In this document: positions 1 to 8,101 of the stretch, one piece after another
Layout: every line of letters starts with the position of its first letter
Numbering within the stretch: position 1 is the first letter of the stretch
Assembly: GCF_003576475.1 (NCBI RefSeq)
Contig: NZ_QWGR01000002.1
Span: forward strand, 434,001-498,000
Reading direction: 5' to 3'
Source: Maribellus luteus
GTDB lineage: Bacteria > Bacteroidota > Bacteroidia > Bacteroidales > Prolixibacteraceae
Length of the DNA stretch: 64,000 bases
The notes under the pieces: generated by a model
Told to the model about the DNA's origin: nothing
What the model saw: only the letters and a program-made list of their open reading frames with translations
The model's database searches: none
Program-made: the position numbers and the translations under genes

Positions 1-310
1 TGTGTATCTTTTTCCCCAGATCGCCCAGTTTTTGAGTAAGCAGAAATTCCACTTGCGAATGGACATCCTCTACACCTTCTTCGATGGTGAAATTACCTGC
101 AGCTGCTTCCTTGTATAGTTTTTTGAGTTCGCTGAGCAAGGTGGGTAGTTCATCTTTTTCAATCAGGCCAACTGATTCAAGCATGGTTACATGCGCCATG
201 GACCCGAGTATGTCGTGCGTAGAAAGATAAAGATCGAGTTCGCGGTCTTTTCCTACAGTAAATTCTTCGATGGCTTTGTTTACCGGTGTTCCTTTATCCC
301 AAAGTTTCAT
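1..310 (-). CDS. argH: argininosuccinate lyase, N-terminal part (cut by window edge)
   Basis: ArgH splits argininosuccinate into arginine and fumarate, the last step of cytoplasmic arginine synthesis. The 103 residues visible begin MKLWDKGTPVNKAIEEFTVG and continue with a DRELDLYL segment and EDVHSQVE near residue 82, which match the N-terminal domain of bacterial argininosuccinate lyases (the EDVH stretch belongs to the first conserved region of the fumarase/aspartase superfamily). The ATG lies at 308-310 on the minus strand. The rest of the gene runs off the left edge. A TATCTTTG -7 box about 160 nt upstream on the same strand implies an untranslated leader of about 155 nt. Confidence 0.93.
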   Translation of the reverse strand, partial: MKLWDKGTPVNKAIEEFTVGKDRELDLYLSTHDILGSMAHVTMLESVGLIEKDELPTLLSELKKLYKEAAAGNFTIEEGVEDVHSQVEFLLTQKLGDLGKKIH

Positions 311-472
311 GTGATTAAAATTATTTAGTTTCAACGGTCCGTCAGCCGACGGATGGAACTTGCGTTGCAGTCATTCTCTTTTGTGTAATCCGCCAATCGG
401 GTGGATTTGTGCCAGTTTTGTGTGTAAAACAGCAGCTTAATATTTCAGTTAATTACGGAATGACTTGCGTTG

Positions 473-480
473 CAAAGATA
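473..480 (-). promoter_or_regulatory. -7 promoter box for argH
   Basis: The minus strand reads TATCTTTG, an exact match to the Bacteroidota -7 consensus TAnnTTTG. No clear TTG -33 element is present at the usual distance. Confidence 0.5.
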
Positions 481-676
481 AAATTTCGTGTTTGTTTCTT
501 GGGGGTAAAAGAGCCAAATGTTACCGTATGGTTGTTTTTCTGGTCAATTTGATGGGGGGGTTACGAGGGACTGATTTCCAGGGAATGCGATTTCCGGGTG
601 TTTTAGGTAAGAGAAGATAGTCTTATTCTGTGCATTTAGGAGTGTTTTTCAACAAGTGCTGTTTGGGGAATATTGC

Positions 677-684
677 TACATTTG
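677..684 (+). promoter_or_regulatory. -7 promoter box upstream of the 833 gene
   Basis: TACATTTG matches the TAnnTTTG consensus. It lies about 150 nt upstream of the chosen ATG at 833, so the transcript would have a long leader. No good -33 element was found. Confidence 0.4.
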
Positions 685-832
685 TGCGGATAATAAAATT
701 AAGAAAACAGAGCTGGCCGTATCCCTCATTGAAGAGGCAAGCAGGCCGGGCTGTGGTTGTGATTTGTTCCGGATGATTTTTGGTGTGTAGGCAGATTTGA
801 TCTCTTGCTCCAAAATAAACAATAGTAAGCTG

Positions 833-1489
833 ATGAAAACATTGAAGATTTTATTGTACATCGTTATTGCAGGTTCGTTGCTGGCGATTTCTTCGTTTTA
901 TTTTGCAGAACCTTTTTACCACAAAATGGTAGCCGAAGACGGGCTTTTTGAAAATATTACCGCGCTTGGTTTACTAACGATTTCTATTTTGTCGTTGCTG
1001 CGTCTGGTCAGGCAGCGTGGAGAGAGAAACAAGTTCTGGATGTTTCTGAATGTGCTGATCGTTTTGGGAGCGTTCTTTGGTTTTGGCGAAGAAATTTCGT
1101 GGGGGCAGCGGATTTTTGGCATTCAGGCCGGCGACTATTTTATGCAAAACAACCTGCAGGGAGAAACCAATCTTCATAACCTGGAAATTGGCGGCGTGAA
1201 TATCAACAAGCTTATCTTTTCGCAAGGCCTGGTGATTGTTTTTGGTACCTACTTTGTCCTTTCCCTTATCCTTTACCGGAAATGGAATGGGTTTAAAAAA
1301 CTGGTCGATCTGTTTGGTGTTCAGTTGCCGCGCTTTAAATATTCAGTGATGCTGCTTGCATGTACTTTGCCCATTTTACTTGTTCCCGACAGAAGAATAT
1401 GGGAGTTGTGGGAAGCCATTTTTGTAACAATTCTATTGCTGGTTTTTATTGATCCCTGGAACGAAAAAGAGGGGCTTTTAAAAAAGTAG
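833..1489 (+). CDS. uncharacterised integral membrane protein with GEEISWGQRIFGIQ motif
   Basis: I do not recognise a characterised function. The 218-residue protein has about six hydrophobic segments. A polar conserved stretch begins GEEISWGQRIFGIQ and is followed some 15 residues later by NNLQGETNLHNL. Glu, Arg, His and Asn placed next to membrane segments are what one expects of an intramembrane active or binding site, but that is inference. The ATG at 833 is preferred over an upstream in-frame TTG at 797, because the protein then starts with MKTLKILLYIVIAG, a membrane segment. A clear paralogue sharing both motifs lies at 3522-4211 on the other strand, with a kinase-like gene between them. 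Confidence 0.75.
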   Translation: MKTLKILLYIVIAGSLLAISSFYFAEPFYHKMVAEDGLFENITALGLLTISILSLLRLVRQRGERNKFWMFLNVLIVLGAFFGFGEEISWGQRIFGIQAGDYFMQNNLQGETNLHNLEIGGVNINKLIFSQGLVIVFGTYFVLSLILYRKWNGFKKLVDLFGVQLPRFKYSVMLLACTLPILLVPDRRIWELWEAIFVTILLLVFIDPWNEKEGLLKK

Positions 1490-1658
1490 CATTCTTTGGT
1501 GCGCGAAGCGGTTCTGTGAGATCCGTTTTTAGCTAATCTTTATTGGTAATCAGTTATTTCGATCGGATTTTCAAGATTTTGTCTGACAAAATGCCTGCCG
1601 GGTTGTTAATGTATAGATAACCTGAGCTATGTATTTAGGTTTGTTAGAGTTAAGTTAG

Positions 1659-1666
1659 TATTTTTG
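1659..1666 (+). promoter_or_regulatory. -7 promoter box for the kinase-like gene
   Basis: TATTTTTG matches TAnnTTTG and ends 12 nt before the ATG at 1679. Transcription would start only a few bases before the start codon, giving a nearly leaderless mRNA. Confidence 0.5.
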
Positions 1667-1678
1667 CGCTCTTAAGCA

Positions 1679-3319
1679 ATGAAGACAAATTTGAAACAAG
1701 AGAATGAAGGTGTACTGATTGGTCAGGGCCGGTCGGGTAAGGTTTACCGGATTCATGAAGACGGCAATGACCTGGCGGTAAAGGTTTTCTCGGGTGTAGA
1801 CGGCCTTACTGATTTGGTAAACTATGTTCTTACCGGTGCGCCCAATGCTTACGGCTGGAGCGAAGACGCGGTAAAATGTGCGCATTTAAGACGCCAAATA
1901 CTGGAACAGCTTCTGTTCTACTGGTTTGGTTCAAAAGTCAGAATTGCAAAGTCGTTTGGCGATGCCTGGCACGAACCGGAGAAATCCTTTAAGATATCCA
2001 CCGAGTTTGTAACAGGGAGGCCCGCAAAATTGCATCATCCCTTTTCCGGAAAGTGCGACTGGGAGTTGGGAGATCTCACCCGGAATGTAATGAAACCCTT
2101 GCAGCAAAGGCTGGCTGATTCGGGTTTTGATGGCTTGGTTTGGCAGGCCGGAAAAGGAAATCCCATCGCGTTGAATAATTTCCTTTTGGGAGAAGATAAA
2201 ACCTGGATTTGGATTGATGCCGAATCGGGGGTTCCGGCGTTGTTCCCATTGAATCCGCTGTCGTTGCTGGGGTATTATCTGCCCAAGTCTTTTCGTTACA
2301 AACGGGCTCTTTTTGATGATGTTGATGTTCCAAAGCTCAGGTCGTATGTGGTAGAGCGACGGGAAGATCTTGTCGGGCTGTTGTCGGAAGATGGCTTTAT
2401 TTTGCTGCTGGAGCGTATCAAAAAGCTGGATAAACACCAGAAAGCATGGAAAGCCTTGGGGCGTGTTCAGAAAAGTATCAATTATCAGCTGATTAAAGAA
2501 AAGATTACGCGGGAAGAGGCCGAGTTCTACTCGGAGCATAAATTTCAATGGATAAAGAAAGAATTGCTGCGGTTGGGCAAACGTGCTTTCGTAAAGTTGT
2601 TTGTTAAGTTGCCCGCCAAACTTTACGGGTGGCTGCGTTCTGTTCGGTACCTGAAATTGATAAAAGATTCTGTACGTTTTCTTTTTAACGGCGATTACCG
2701 GAAACAAAGTGTAGATGCCTTGCTGAAGCAACGCATTACGGATTGGGAAAAGCGGGGGCAACTGAGCCGGAAAAGTGCCGACTTTTTGCGGGAACAGGCC
2801 GACCGGGAACTGGCAAGTCCGTATTTATCTGACTTTATTATATTGATTGGCTTAAAGCCGCTGATGAACGTGGTGGAGTTGTTTGTGTTGCCTGCATTGT
2901 TTGCCGCCGGCCTGATCAACGAAGCTGTGTTGGTGTTGGGCGTTGCTTTGGGAGGAATCATATACCGAACGCTTTATACATTGGGCCGAATGATCTACGA
3001 ACGCTTGGTGTTGCCGGCTGATAAGCGTCATCCGCGCTGGATTGCGCTTTTTGTTGGGATGATCCCGACGTTCGGAAACCTTGCTTACCCAACGCAGATG
3101 GTGTATGCCGCCAGTTCAAAGAGCCTGGAATTGTCCGAATTTTTAATGTACGATATCAGTACGCGTATTGGCGCCAAGATTCCAATTTGGGGCGGAAAGG
3201 ATACGCTTACGGAACATTTCTTTAATCATCTTCCGGATGTGGTTATTCGAAACCGAAAAGCCTTTAAAAAGAGAAAGCTGATGAAGATCAGAAGAAAGCA
3301 GGCGGCTGCTTTGAGTTGA
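1679..3319 (+). CDS. kinase-like membrane protein of unknown function
   Basis: The 546-residue protein opens like a protein-kinase-fold domain. It has a glycine-rich loop GQGRSGKVY (residues 15-23) and a VAIK-type lysine in LAVKVF (K35). A possible catalytic loop is GNPIALNNFLL (160-170), followed by WIDAESG (D180) where DFG would be. The HRD-type aspartate appears to be replaced by N161, so it may be an atypical or inactive kinase. Residues about 260-380 are basic and helical. Hydrophobic membrane segments follow at about 385-460, and the C-terminus is Lys/Arg-rich. The neighbours are two paralogous membrane proteins and an ArnT-like glycosyltransferase, so a role in envelope lipid or glycan chemistry is possible but unproven. 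Confidence 0.7.
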   Translation: MKTNLKQENEGVLIGQGRSGKVYRIHEDGNDLAVKVFSGVDGLTDLVNYVLTGAPNAYGWSEDAVKCAHLRRQILEQLLFYWFGSKVRIAKSFGDAWHEPEKSFKISTEFVTGRPAKLHHPFSGKCDWELGDLTRNVMKPLQQRLADSGFDGLVWQAGKGNPIALNNFLLGEDKTWIWIDAESGVPALFPLNPLSLLGYYLPKSFRYKRALFDDVDVPKLRSYVVERREDLVGLLSEDGFILLLERIKKLDKHQKAWKALGRVQKSINYQLIKEKITREEAEFYSEHKFQWIKKELLRLGKRAFVKLFVKLPAKLYGWLRSVRYLKLIKDSVRFLFNGDYRKQSVDALLKQRITDWEKRGQLSRKSADFLREQADRELASPYLSDFIILIGLKPLMNVVELFVLPALFAAGLINEAVLVLGVALGGIIYRTLYTLGRMIYERLVLPADKRHPRWIALFVGMIPTFGNLAYPTQMVYAASSKSLELSEFLMYDISTRIGAKIPIWGGKDTLTEHFFNHLPDVVIRNRKAFKKRKLMKIRRKQAAALS

Positions 3320-3521
3320 TTTCCTTTGATTTTCGGGTTGACAGAAAATAAGGGAAGACTTGTTGTGGCTACTTTGGTGGCCGAAAATTCCAAAACAGAT
3401 TTGAGGAGAGAGATATGAGTATTGAGTATCTGAAATTTTAATTCTACTGTTTTATCTCGTTACTCATTACTCACATCTGATCCGTCGTTTGAATTCTATT
3501 TCAATTTTAAACCTTAGTCAT

Positions 3522-4211
3522 TTATTTCCTGACTACAACCTCTTTGATTCTTTTGGCCGGATTCAGGAATATCAGGAATAAAACACCGGTAAGTGCCAAT
3601 TCGTGCAGCTCACTTTCTTTTTTCATCTGAATCAATGTAAGGACGGCTATGTTGGTCACAAAAAACATCATAATGTGGTGAAGTCTCGGAATTGGAACTC
3701 CAAAGTCAACCACAAGTTTTCGGATGGATTTTGTTTTCCAGGCAAGTAGCGGGAGGAGAACAAAGTAAGAAACCAGCGCCACAAACATCAGCTTTGAAAA
3801 AATAAGGATGTTCAGATCTACACCGTCGATTTTAAGGTTGTGCAGGTTGGTTTCGCCCTGGTAGTTGTTGGCCATAAAATATTCGCCCGATTGGATGCCA
3901 AAAATCCGTTGTCCCCACGAAATCTCTTCGCCGCAACCGAAAATAAACACCAGGCAAGCCAGTGTGTAAAAGAGAACCTGCTTTTTGTCGGCTCGTTTTA
4001 AGGCTTTTACTGCATTTATGCCAAGCAGAATGGCGCAAAGTATCAGGAAAAGAGCTGTCAGGTATTCCACCCAGCCGTCTTCGCGAACTACATAGAGAAA
4101 GGCCTCAAAGCCGCCTTCCATTGCTTTTATTTTGGCATAAGCGATAAACCAAACGATGATTCCCAAAACAATAATGTCGGTGATTAAAAAACCAGATATC
4201 TTTTTCTTCAT
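3522..4211 (-). CDS. uncharacterised integral membrane protein, paralogue of the 833 gene
   Basis: The 229-residue protein has about six hydrophobic segments. It carries the same signature as the 833-1489 product: GEEISWGQRIFGIQ at about residues 94-107 and NNYQGETNLHNL about 15 residues later. The shared block is far better conserved than the flanking membrane segments, which points to a functional site. It is convergent with the kinase-like gene and divergent from the ArnT-like gene. No known family function is recalled. The start ATG is at 4209-4211 on the minus strand. Confidence 0.75.
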   Translation of the reverse strand: MKKKISGFLITDIIVLGIIVWFIAYAKIKAMEGGFEAFLYVVREDGWVEYLTALFLILCAILLGINAVKALKRADKKQVLFYTLACLVFIFGCGEEISWGQRIFGIQSGEYFMANNYQGETNLHNLKIDGVDLNILIFSKLMFVALVSYFVLLPLLAWKTKSIRKLVVDFGVPIPRLHHIMMFFVTNIAVLTLIQMKKESELHELALTGVLFLIFLNPAKRIKEVVVRK

Positions 4212-4404
4212 TTTGTTGAATTTTTGTAATTAAGTGTGCGCTGTCCGTTGTGCCGCTTTCCGAAGGCAGAATGGAAACCTGCATGATTTGTTGGCATTTG
4301 TATGTATCAAAAAAAATAGCATGCCCGTTTCATTTCAGCGTTTAATTGTAAATTGCGCCAAAATTAAGATTTTTATTATTCGGAAGCTATTTGAAATTAC
4401 CAAT

Positions 4405-6042
4405 ATGACAAAAGATCGTTATTTTATCCTTACCATCGCAGTTTTGGTTCTTTTGGTTATTGTCTCTTCGCTGCCGGTGCCCTTGCTGGTGAATGCTGCT
4501 AAGTATGCACAAGTGGGGCGCGAGATTCTGGTAAACGGAGACTGGATCAACCTGACGATTGGCGGGGCGCCTTACGATCAGAAACCACCGATGTTGTTTT
4601 GGGTGGCAGCCACTACTTTCAGTATTTTCGGTTTGTCGGTTTCGGCCTACAAAATTTCGGTTCTGTTGGTTTCGCTGATTGGTGTTTATTCTACTTTTCG
4701 CCTGGGGCGCTTGTTTTACGGCAAAGAAACCGGTTTTCTGGCGGCGCTTTTCTGGATGACATCGCTTGGCTATCTTCATTTTCACAACGATGTTCATACC
4801 GATACGATGTTGGTGTCGTTTGTGGTTTTCTCGGTATGGCAGTTTATGGCCTACTTCAAAGAGCGAAAATGGCACCAGTTTGTATTGGGGGCCGTGGGTG
4901 TTGGTTTATCGATGCTAACCAAAGGGCCCGTTGGTATGCTCATTCCTGCTTTTGCCGTGGGGGCCAGTTTGGTGGTGCACAGGCAATGGCGCGATGTTTT
5001 TAACCTTAGGTGGGTTGTTGCGGCGGTAATTGTTGCAATTATTATTATTCCTGCACTGCTGGGTTTGTTTCGTCAGTTTGGGCTCGAGGGAATCAAGTTT
5101 TATTTCTGGACCAATAACATGGGGCGCGTAACCGGTTCTTACCAGGGCACGAACACCGACTACTCTTTTTACATTCATACTTCCATGTACATGTTGTTGC
5201 CGTGGACTGTGTTTATGATTGTAGCCATGTTTAATGAAATTAAAAGTCTGGTGCGGCTGAAAAAGGCCGATATAAATGCGGTTGAGGTGGCAAACATTGC
5301 AGCAGTGGTTTTCTTTTTGGGGATACTGAGTGTGGCCCGGCAAAAAAATCCGCATTACATGTTGAGTGCGATTCCGTTCCTTTTTATCATAACGGCGAAG
5401 TGGACCGTACGTATTTTCGGGGAAGAGCAGTTTTCCAAAAAAGCAAAAGTAATTTCGGTTATTAATAAAGTAATAGCGCTTCTGTTTTTTACGTTGATTC
5501 CGTTTATGTCCGCATTCTTCTTCCCGGAAACAAGGATCATTTACTGGGTAATAGTGGTCACTCTTTTTGCGTTGGTTGTTTATCTTGTATTTCGCAGGGC
5601 AGACCTGAAAAAGCAGCTGCAGGTATTGCTTTTGGCCTCTTCGGCTCTTTTGTTTACCATTAACTACAACATGCTCCCGAATATGTGTAAGTACGATACT
5701 TCGATGGAAGCCGCTGAGATTTTTAATAAAATGGCAGAACCCGGGGCAACGCTGAATATCTATGGTCAGGAAGCGCGTTTGTGGGAGTTGTTGCTGTATT
5801 CTGACTCGTATGGCGGATTTTTGCAGACCAGGCAAATGCTGGATGACTTTTTGCCACATCCGGGAGCGTGGCTCTATACTTCTGAGTCGGGCTACAAGGA
5901 GCTACAGGAAATGGGGTTGGACATGGAAGTGGCTCACGAATTCACTGAGCATCGAAAAGTAACCAGCCAGTCGATTAATTTTCTAAATCCCAACAAGCGG
6001 GCCTCCAGGTTTCAAAAAATGTACCTGGTTATTTTGAGGTAG
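4405..6042 (+). CDS. ArnT/PMT-like membrane glycosyltransferase
   Basis: The 545-residue product has about twelve hydrophobic segments. Its first periplasmic loop reads YAQVGREILVNGDW then GGAPYDQKPPMLFW, the pattern of GT-C transferases related to ArnT (aminoarabinose to lipid A), which use polyprenyl-phosphate sugar donors. A second polar loop NDVHTDTM also fits. The DExRY segment that usually opens loop 1 in ArnT reads NAAKY here, so the acidic residues commonly found there are absent. The ATG at 4405 (MTKDRYFIL) is chosen. The longer open frame starting near 4234 would begin with a charged, unlikely extension. The acceptor is unknown, and the two membrane paralogues next door could be partners. 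Confidence 0.8.
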   Translation: MTKDRYFILTIAVLVLLVIVSSLPVPLLVNAAKYAQVGREILVNGDWINLTIGGAPYDQKPPMLFWVAATTFSIFGLSVSAYKISVLLVSLIGVYSTFRLGRLFYGKETGFLAALFWMTSLGYLHFHNDVHTDTMLVSFVVFSVWQFMAYFKERKWHQFVLGAVGVGLSMLTKGPVGMLIPAFAVGASLVVHRQWRDVFNLRWVVAAVIVAIIIIPALLGLFRQFGLEGIKFYFWTNNMGRVTGSYQGTNTDYSFYIHTSMYMLLPWTVFMIVAMFNEIKSLVRLKKADINAVEVANIAAVVFFLGILSVARQKNPHYMLSAIPFLFIITAKWTVRIFGEEQFSKKAKVISVINKVIALLFFTLIPFMSAFFFPETRIIYWVIVVTLFALVVYLVFRRADLKKQLQVLLLASSALLFTINYNMLPNMCKYDTSMEAAEIFNKMAEPGATLNIYGQEARLWELLLYSDSYGGFLQTRQMLDDFLPHPGAWLYTSESGYKELQEMGLDMEVAHEFTEHRKVTSQSINFLNPNKRASRFQKMYLVILR

Positions 6043-6982
6043 TTTCTTGAAATATATGCTTTTATTGGCTCGTCCCCGGTCGTTGTGGCGAGTCGTTTCA
6101 ATCCACTTTTTTTTCTAACCCTGCTATTTTACGTGAAGGGTAAAATCATCATCTGCTATAAGATGGTCCTTATCTTATGCCAGAGAACGTCTCGCTGACG
6201 GGGTAGAACCGATATCTTTTGTAAGAGAGACCTCCTCTTTTATCAGATAGCCGCCATCGGGTAGGGTAGAACGATTCTCTGATGGAAGATGGTCTTCCTC
6301 TTATACAAGAGAAAGGCCGTCGGGCAGGGTGGAGACATAATCTTTTGTAAGATCGCTCTCATCTTTTATCAGATAGTCGCTTTCGGGCGAGGTAGAATCA
6401 TTCTCTGATGGAAGATGGCTTTCCTCTTTTTATCCTGGCTCCTGAAGTTTTGTTTGGGAATGATGAACTAAAAAATTCCATCTGACTTGCAGAGCGGAGT
6501 TTTTAGCAGGCGCAAAATAACTTTTTGCACAGCTGTTGCAATTTATGCCCCAGGTAGCTGGCTTTTTTCGATAACCCTTTAATCAGGATTTACGCATATT
6601 TCTCTCGTCGATTTTTTGTGGCAGGCAGGCTTTTCTGGCTGGCTTTCTTTTTGTTTCTGCTGTTTTACAGGTCGGCTTTATTGTACTTAATGTCGGTAGA
6701 AGTGTGCATTGGTGTCAAAAAGTTATTTCATATTTCATTTGCGTATCAAAAAGAAATCAAATCGGTCTTATCGTTAATAATTTGTTAAGTGATGCGCTTG
6801 TTTTATTTCGAATAGGGGTGTGTGCTTGGAAAAATGTATTCTTTTGAAGTGTAGACTAAAAATAGAGGGGGTCGATGCTAATAAAAGATAAAAAATAGAA
6901 TAGATTCCTTTTTGAAAGTAGGGGTATTTCTGTTTTTTGATAAAAATATTGACAATAAGTTTAACTTTTAATTTTTACCACT
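6043..6982. other. 940-bp non-coding region with a 63-bp tandem repeat
   Basis: No gene is supported here. The left third is the tandem repeat array described separately. The remainder is AT-rich and leads to the porin gene at 6983. No sigma-54 type -24/-12 site was found upstream of the nitrogen operon, although one was looked for. Confidence 0.6.
6130..6436. repeat. 63-bp tandem repeat array, about five copies
   Basis: The word agatgg or agaga recurs at 6161, 6224, 6287, 6350 and 6413, an exact 63-bp period. Odd and even copies resemble each other more, giving a 126-bp higher-order unit. Every copy boundary can form a short hairpin whose two arms change together: ATAAG/CTTAT, AAGAG/CTCTT, GGAAGA/TCTTCC, AAGAT/ATCTT, GGAA/TTCC. 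The period is divisible by three, but stop codons fall inside the array, so it is not coding. There are no unique spacers, so it is not a CRISPR. Confidence 0.85.
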
Positions 6983-7672
6983 ATGAAAAAGACACTACTC
7001 ATTGCTGTAAGTATGTTATTGCTTTTTGCCTTTACGGCGCCGGCTCTAAAAGCCCAGGAGGTTGATGCCGGTTTGGATATTTACAGCAGCTACGTTTGGA
7101 GGGGGATTAAATTTGGCGAAGGCGCAGCTTTTCAGCCCTATGTTGAATTCAGTGTAGCCGGTTTTGCCCTGGGGGCCTGGGGTTCTTATTGTGTTTCGGA
7201 TAATGAAGCTGCCGAAGCCGATTTGTATGCAAGCTACGGATTTGATCTGGGAGAAAACGCTTCGCTGAGTTTAACCATTACCGACTACTATTTTCCGGGG
7301 ACAACCAGTGATCCAACTTCGTGGACAGATGGCGACAATCATTATTTTGAACCCATGGTTGGCCTTGGTTTGGGCCCTGTAAGCTTAACTGCTGCCTACA
7401 TGTTTTACGACGATGCCGGGAAAAACGGAGATGCTTCGGGCGATCTTTACCTCGAGGCAGGCGTAACTGCCGGTCCTGTTGATCTCGCACTGGGCGGCGG
7501 AACCGGACAATACTCGATGAAAGATGATGCGGGTTTTGATATCTGTAACATCAGTGTTTCAACCTCGAAAGAAATTAAAATCACCGACAGTTTCTCTCTT
7601 CCGCTTTCGGGAGCCGTCATTTTAAATCCTTCGTATGAGTCCTTTCACATTGTTGTTGGTATCTCTCTGTAA
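6983..7672 (+). CDS. TorF-like (Gcw_chp family) outer-membrane porin-like protein
   Basis: The 229-residue protein has an N-terminal signal peptide (MKKTLLIAVSMLLLFAFTAP, cleavage probably after ALKA). The mature part starts with a DAGLDIYSSYVWRGIKFG motif and alternating beta strands, as in the Gcw_chp/TorF family of small outer-membrane barrels. It ends in a hydrophobic strand (ESFHIVVGISL). It stands 55 nt upstream of the P-II gene and ammonium transporter gene in the same direction, so it is probably co-transcribed and may help ammonium or small nitrogen compounds cross the outer membrane. That role is inferred from context only. Confidence 0.75.
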   Translation: MKKTLLIAVSMLLLFAFTAPALKAQEVDAGLDIYSSYVWRGIKFGEGAAFQPYVEFSVAGFALGAWGSYCVSDNEAAEADLYASYGFDLGENASLSLTITDYYFPGTTSDPTSWTDGDNHYFEPMVGLGLGPVSLTAAYMFYDDAGKNGDASGDLYLEAGVTAGPVDLALGGGTGQYSMKDDAGFDICNISVSTSKEIKITDSFSLPLSGAVILNPSYESFHIVVGISL

Positions 7673-7727
7673 GGATCAGCGACTCTGAAATGATTGTGAC
7701 TTGCGGTTCAAACTAAAATAAAAAACG

Positions 7728-8084
7728 ATGAAAAAAATTGAAGCGATTATACGCAAAACAAAATTCGAAGAAGTAAAAGATGCGCTGTATGAGGCGGGTA
7801 TCGGGTTCTTCTCTTTCTGGGATGTAAGAGGTATTGGCCAGGCCCGCGAAGGCCGGGTTTACCGCGGTGTTGTGTACGACACCAGTACAATAGAACGCAC
7901 CAAGCTGGAGATTATCGTGCGCGACAAGAATGTGGATAAAACCATTTCCGCCATTCTGAGTGCCGCCAGGACCGGTGAAATTGGCGACGGGAAGATTTTT
8001 ATTCTGCCCATCGAAGAATCGTACCGGATCAGAACCGGTGAAGAGGGCGACGAGTCGCTTTACATCAAAGGAAAAGAGGAGTAA
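7728..8084 (+). CDS. glnK: P-II family nitrogen regulatory protein
   Basis: This is a 118-residue P-II protein. These trimers sense 2-oxoglutarate and ATP/ADP and, in the AmtB-linked type, block the ammonium channel when nitrogen is plentiful. The sequence starts MKKIEAIIRKTKFEEVKDAL. It carries a T-loop with VYRGVVY, in which Y50 corresponds to the tyrosine uridylylated in enterobacterial P-II, and the C-terminal block GEIGDGKIFILPIEE typical of the family signature. It lies 17 nt upstream of amtB, the standard glnK-amtB arrangement. Whether the tyrosine is modified in this organism is not shown. Confidence 0.93.
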   Translation: MKKIEAIIRKTKFEEVKDALYEAGIGFFSFWDVRGIGQAREGRVYRGVVYDTSTIERTKLEIIVRDKNVDKTISAILSAARTGEIGDGKIFILPIEESYRIRTGEEGDESLYIKGKEE

Positions 8085-8101
8085 TAACTGAAAAAAATTA
8101 G

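Larger units (their letters stand above)
311..832. other. divergent intergenic region, argH / membrane protein
   Basis: No gene is seen in these 520 bases. They hold the argH leader (minus), with a palindrome CCGTCAGCCGACGG near 339-352 and two copies of a word reading GCAACGCAAGT on the minus strand (complements near 361-370 and 464-473). They also hold a rightward promoter box at 677-684. Confidence 0.6.

Noticed and set aside
797-832. TTG start for the first membrane protein
   Set aside because: The ATG at 833 gives a protein that begins with a membrane helix. The extension is polar and not shared by the paralogue.
6130-6436. CRISPR array or coding repeat of 21-residue units
   Set aside because: There are no unique spacers between copies, and every frame I read contains stop codons.
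6600-6982. Sigma-54 promoter for the nitrogen operon
   Set aside because: A TGGCA-like sequence near 6620 does not have GC at the correct -12 distance.
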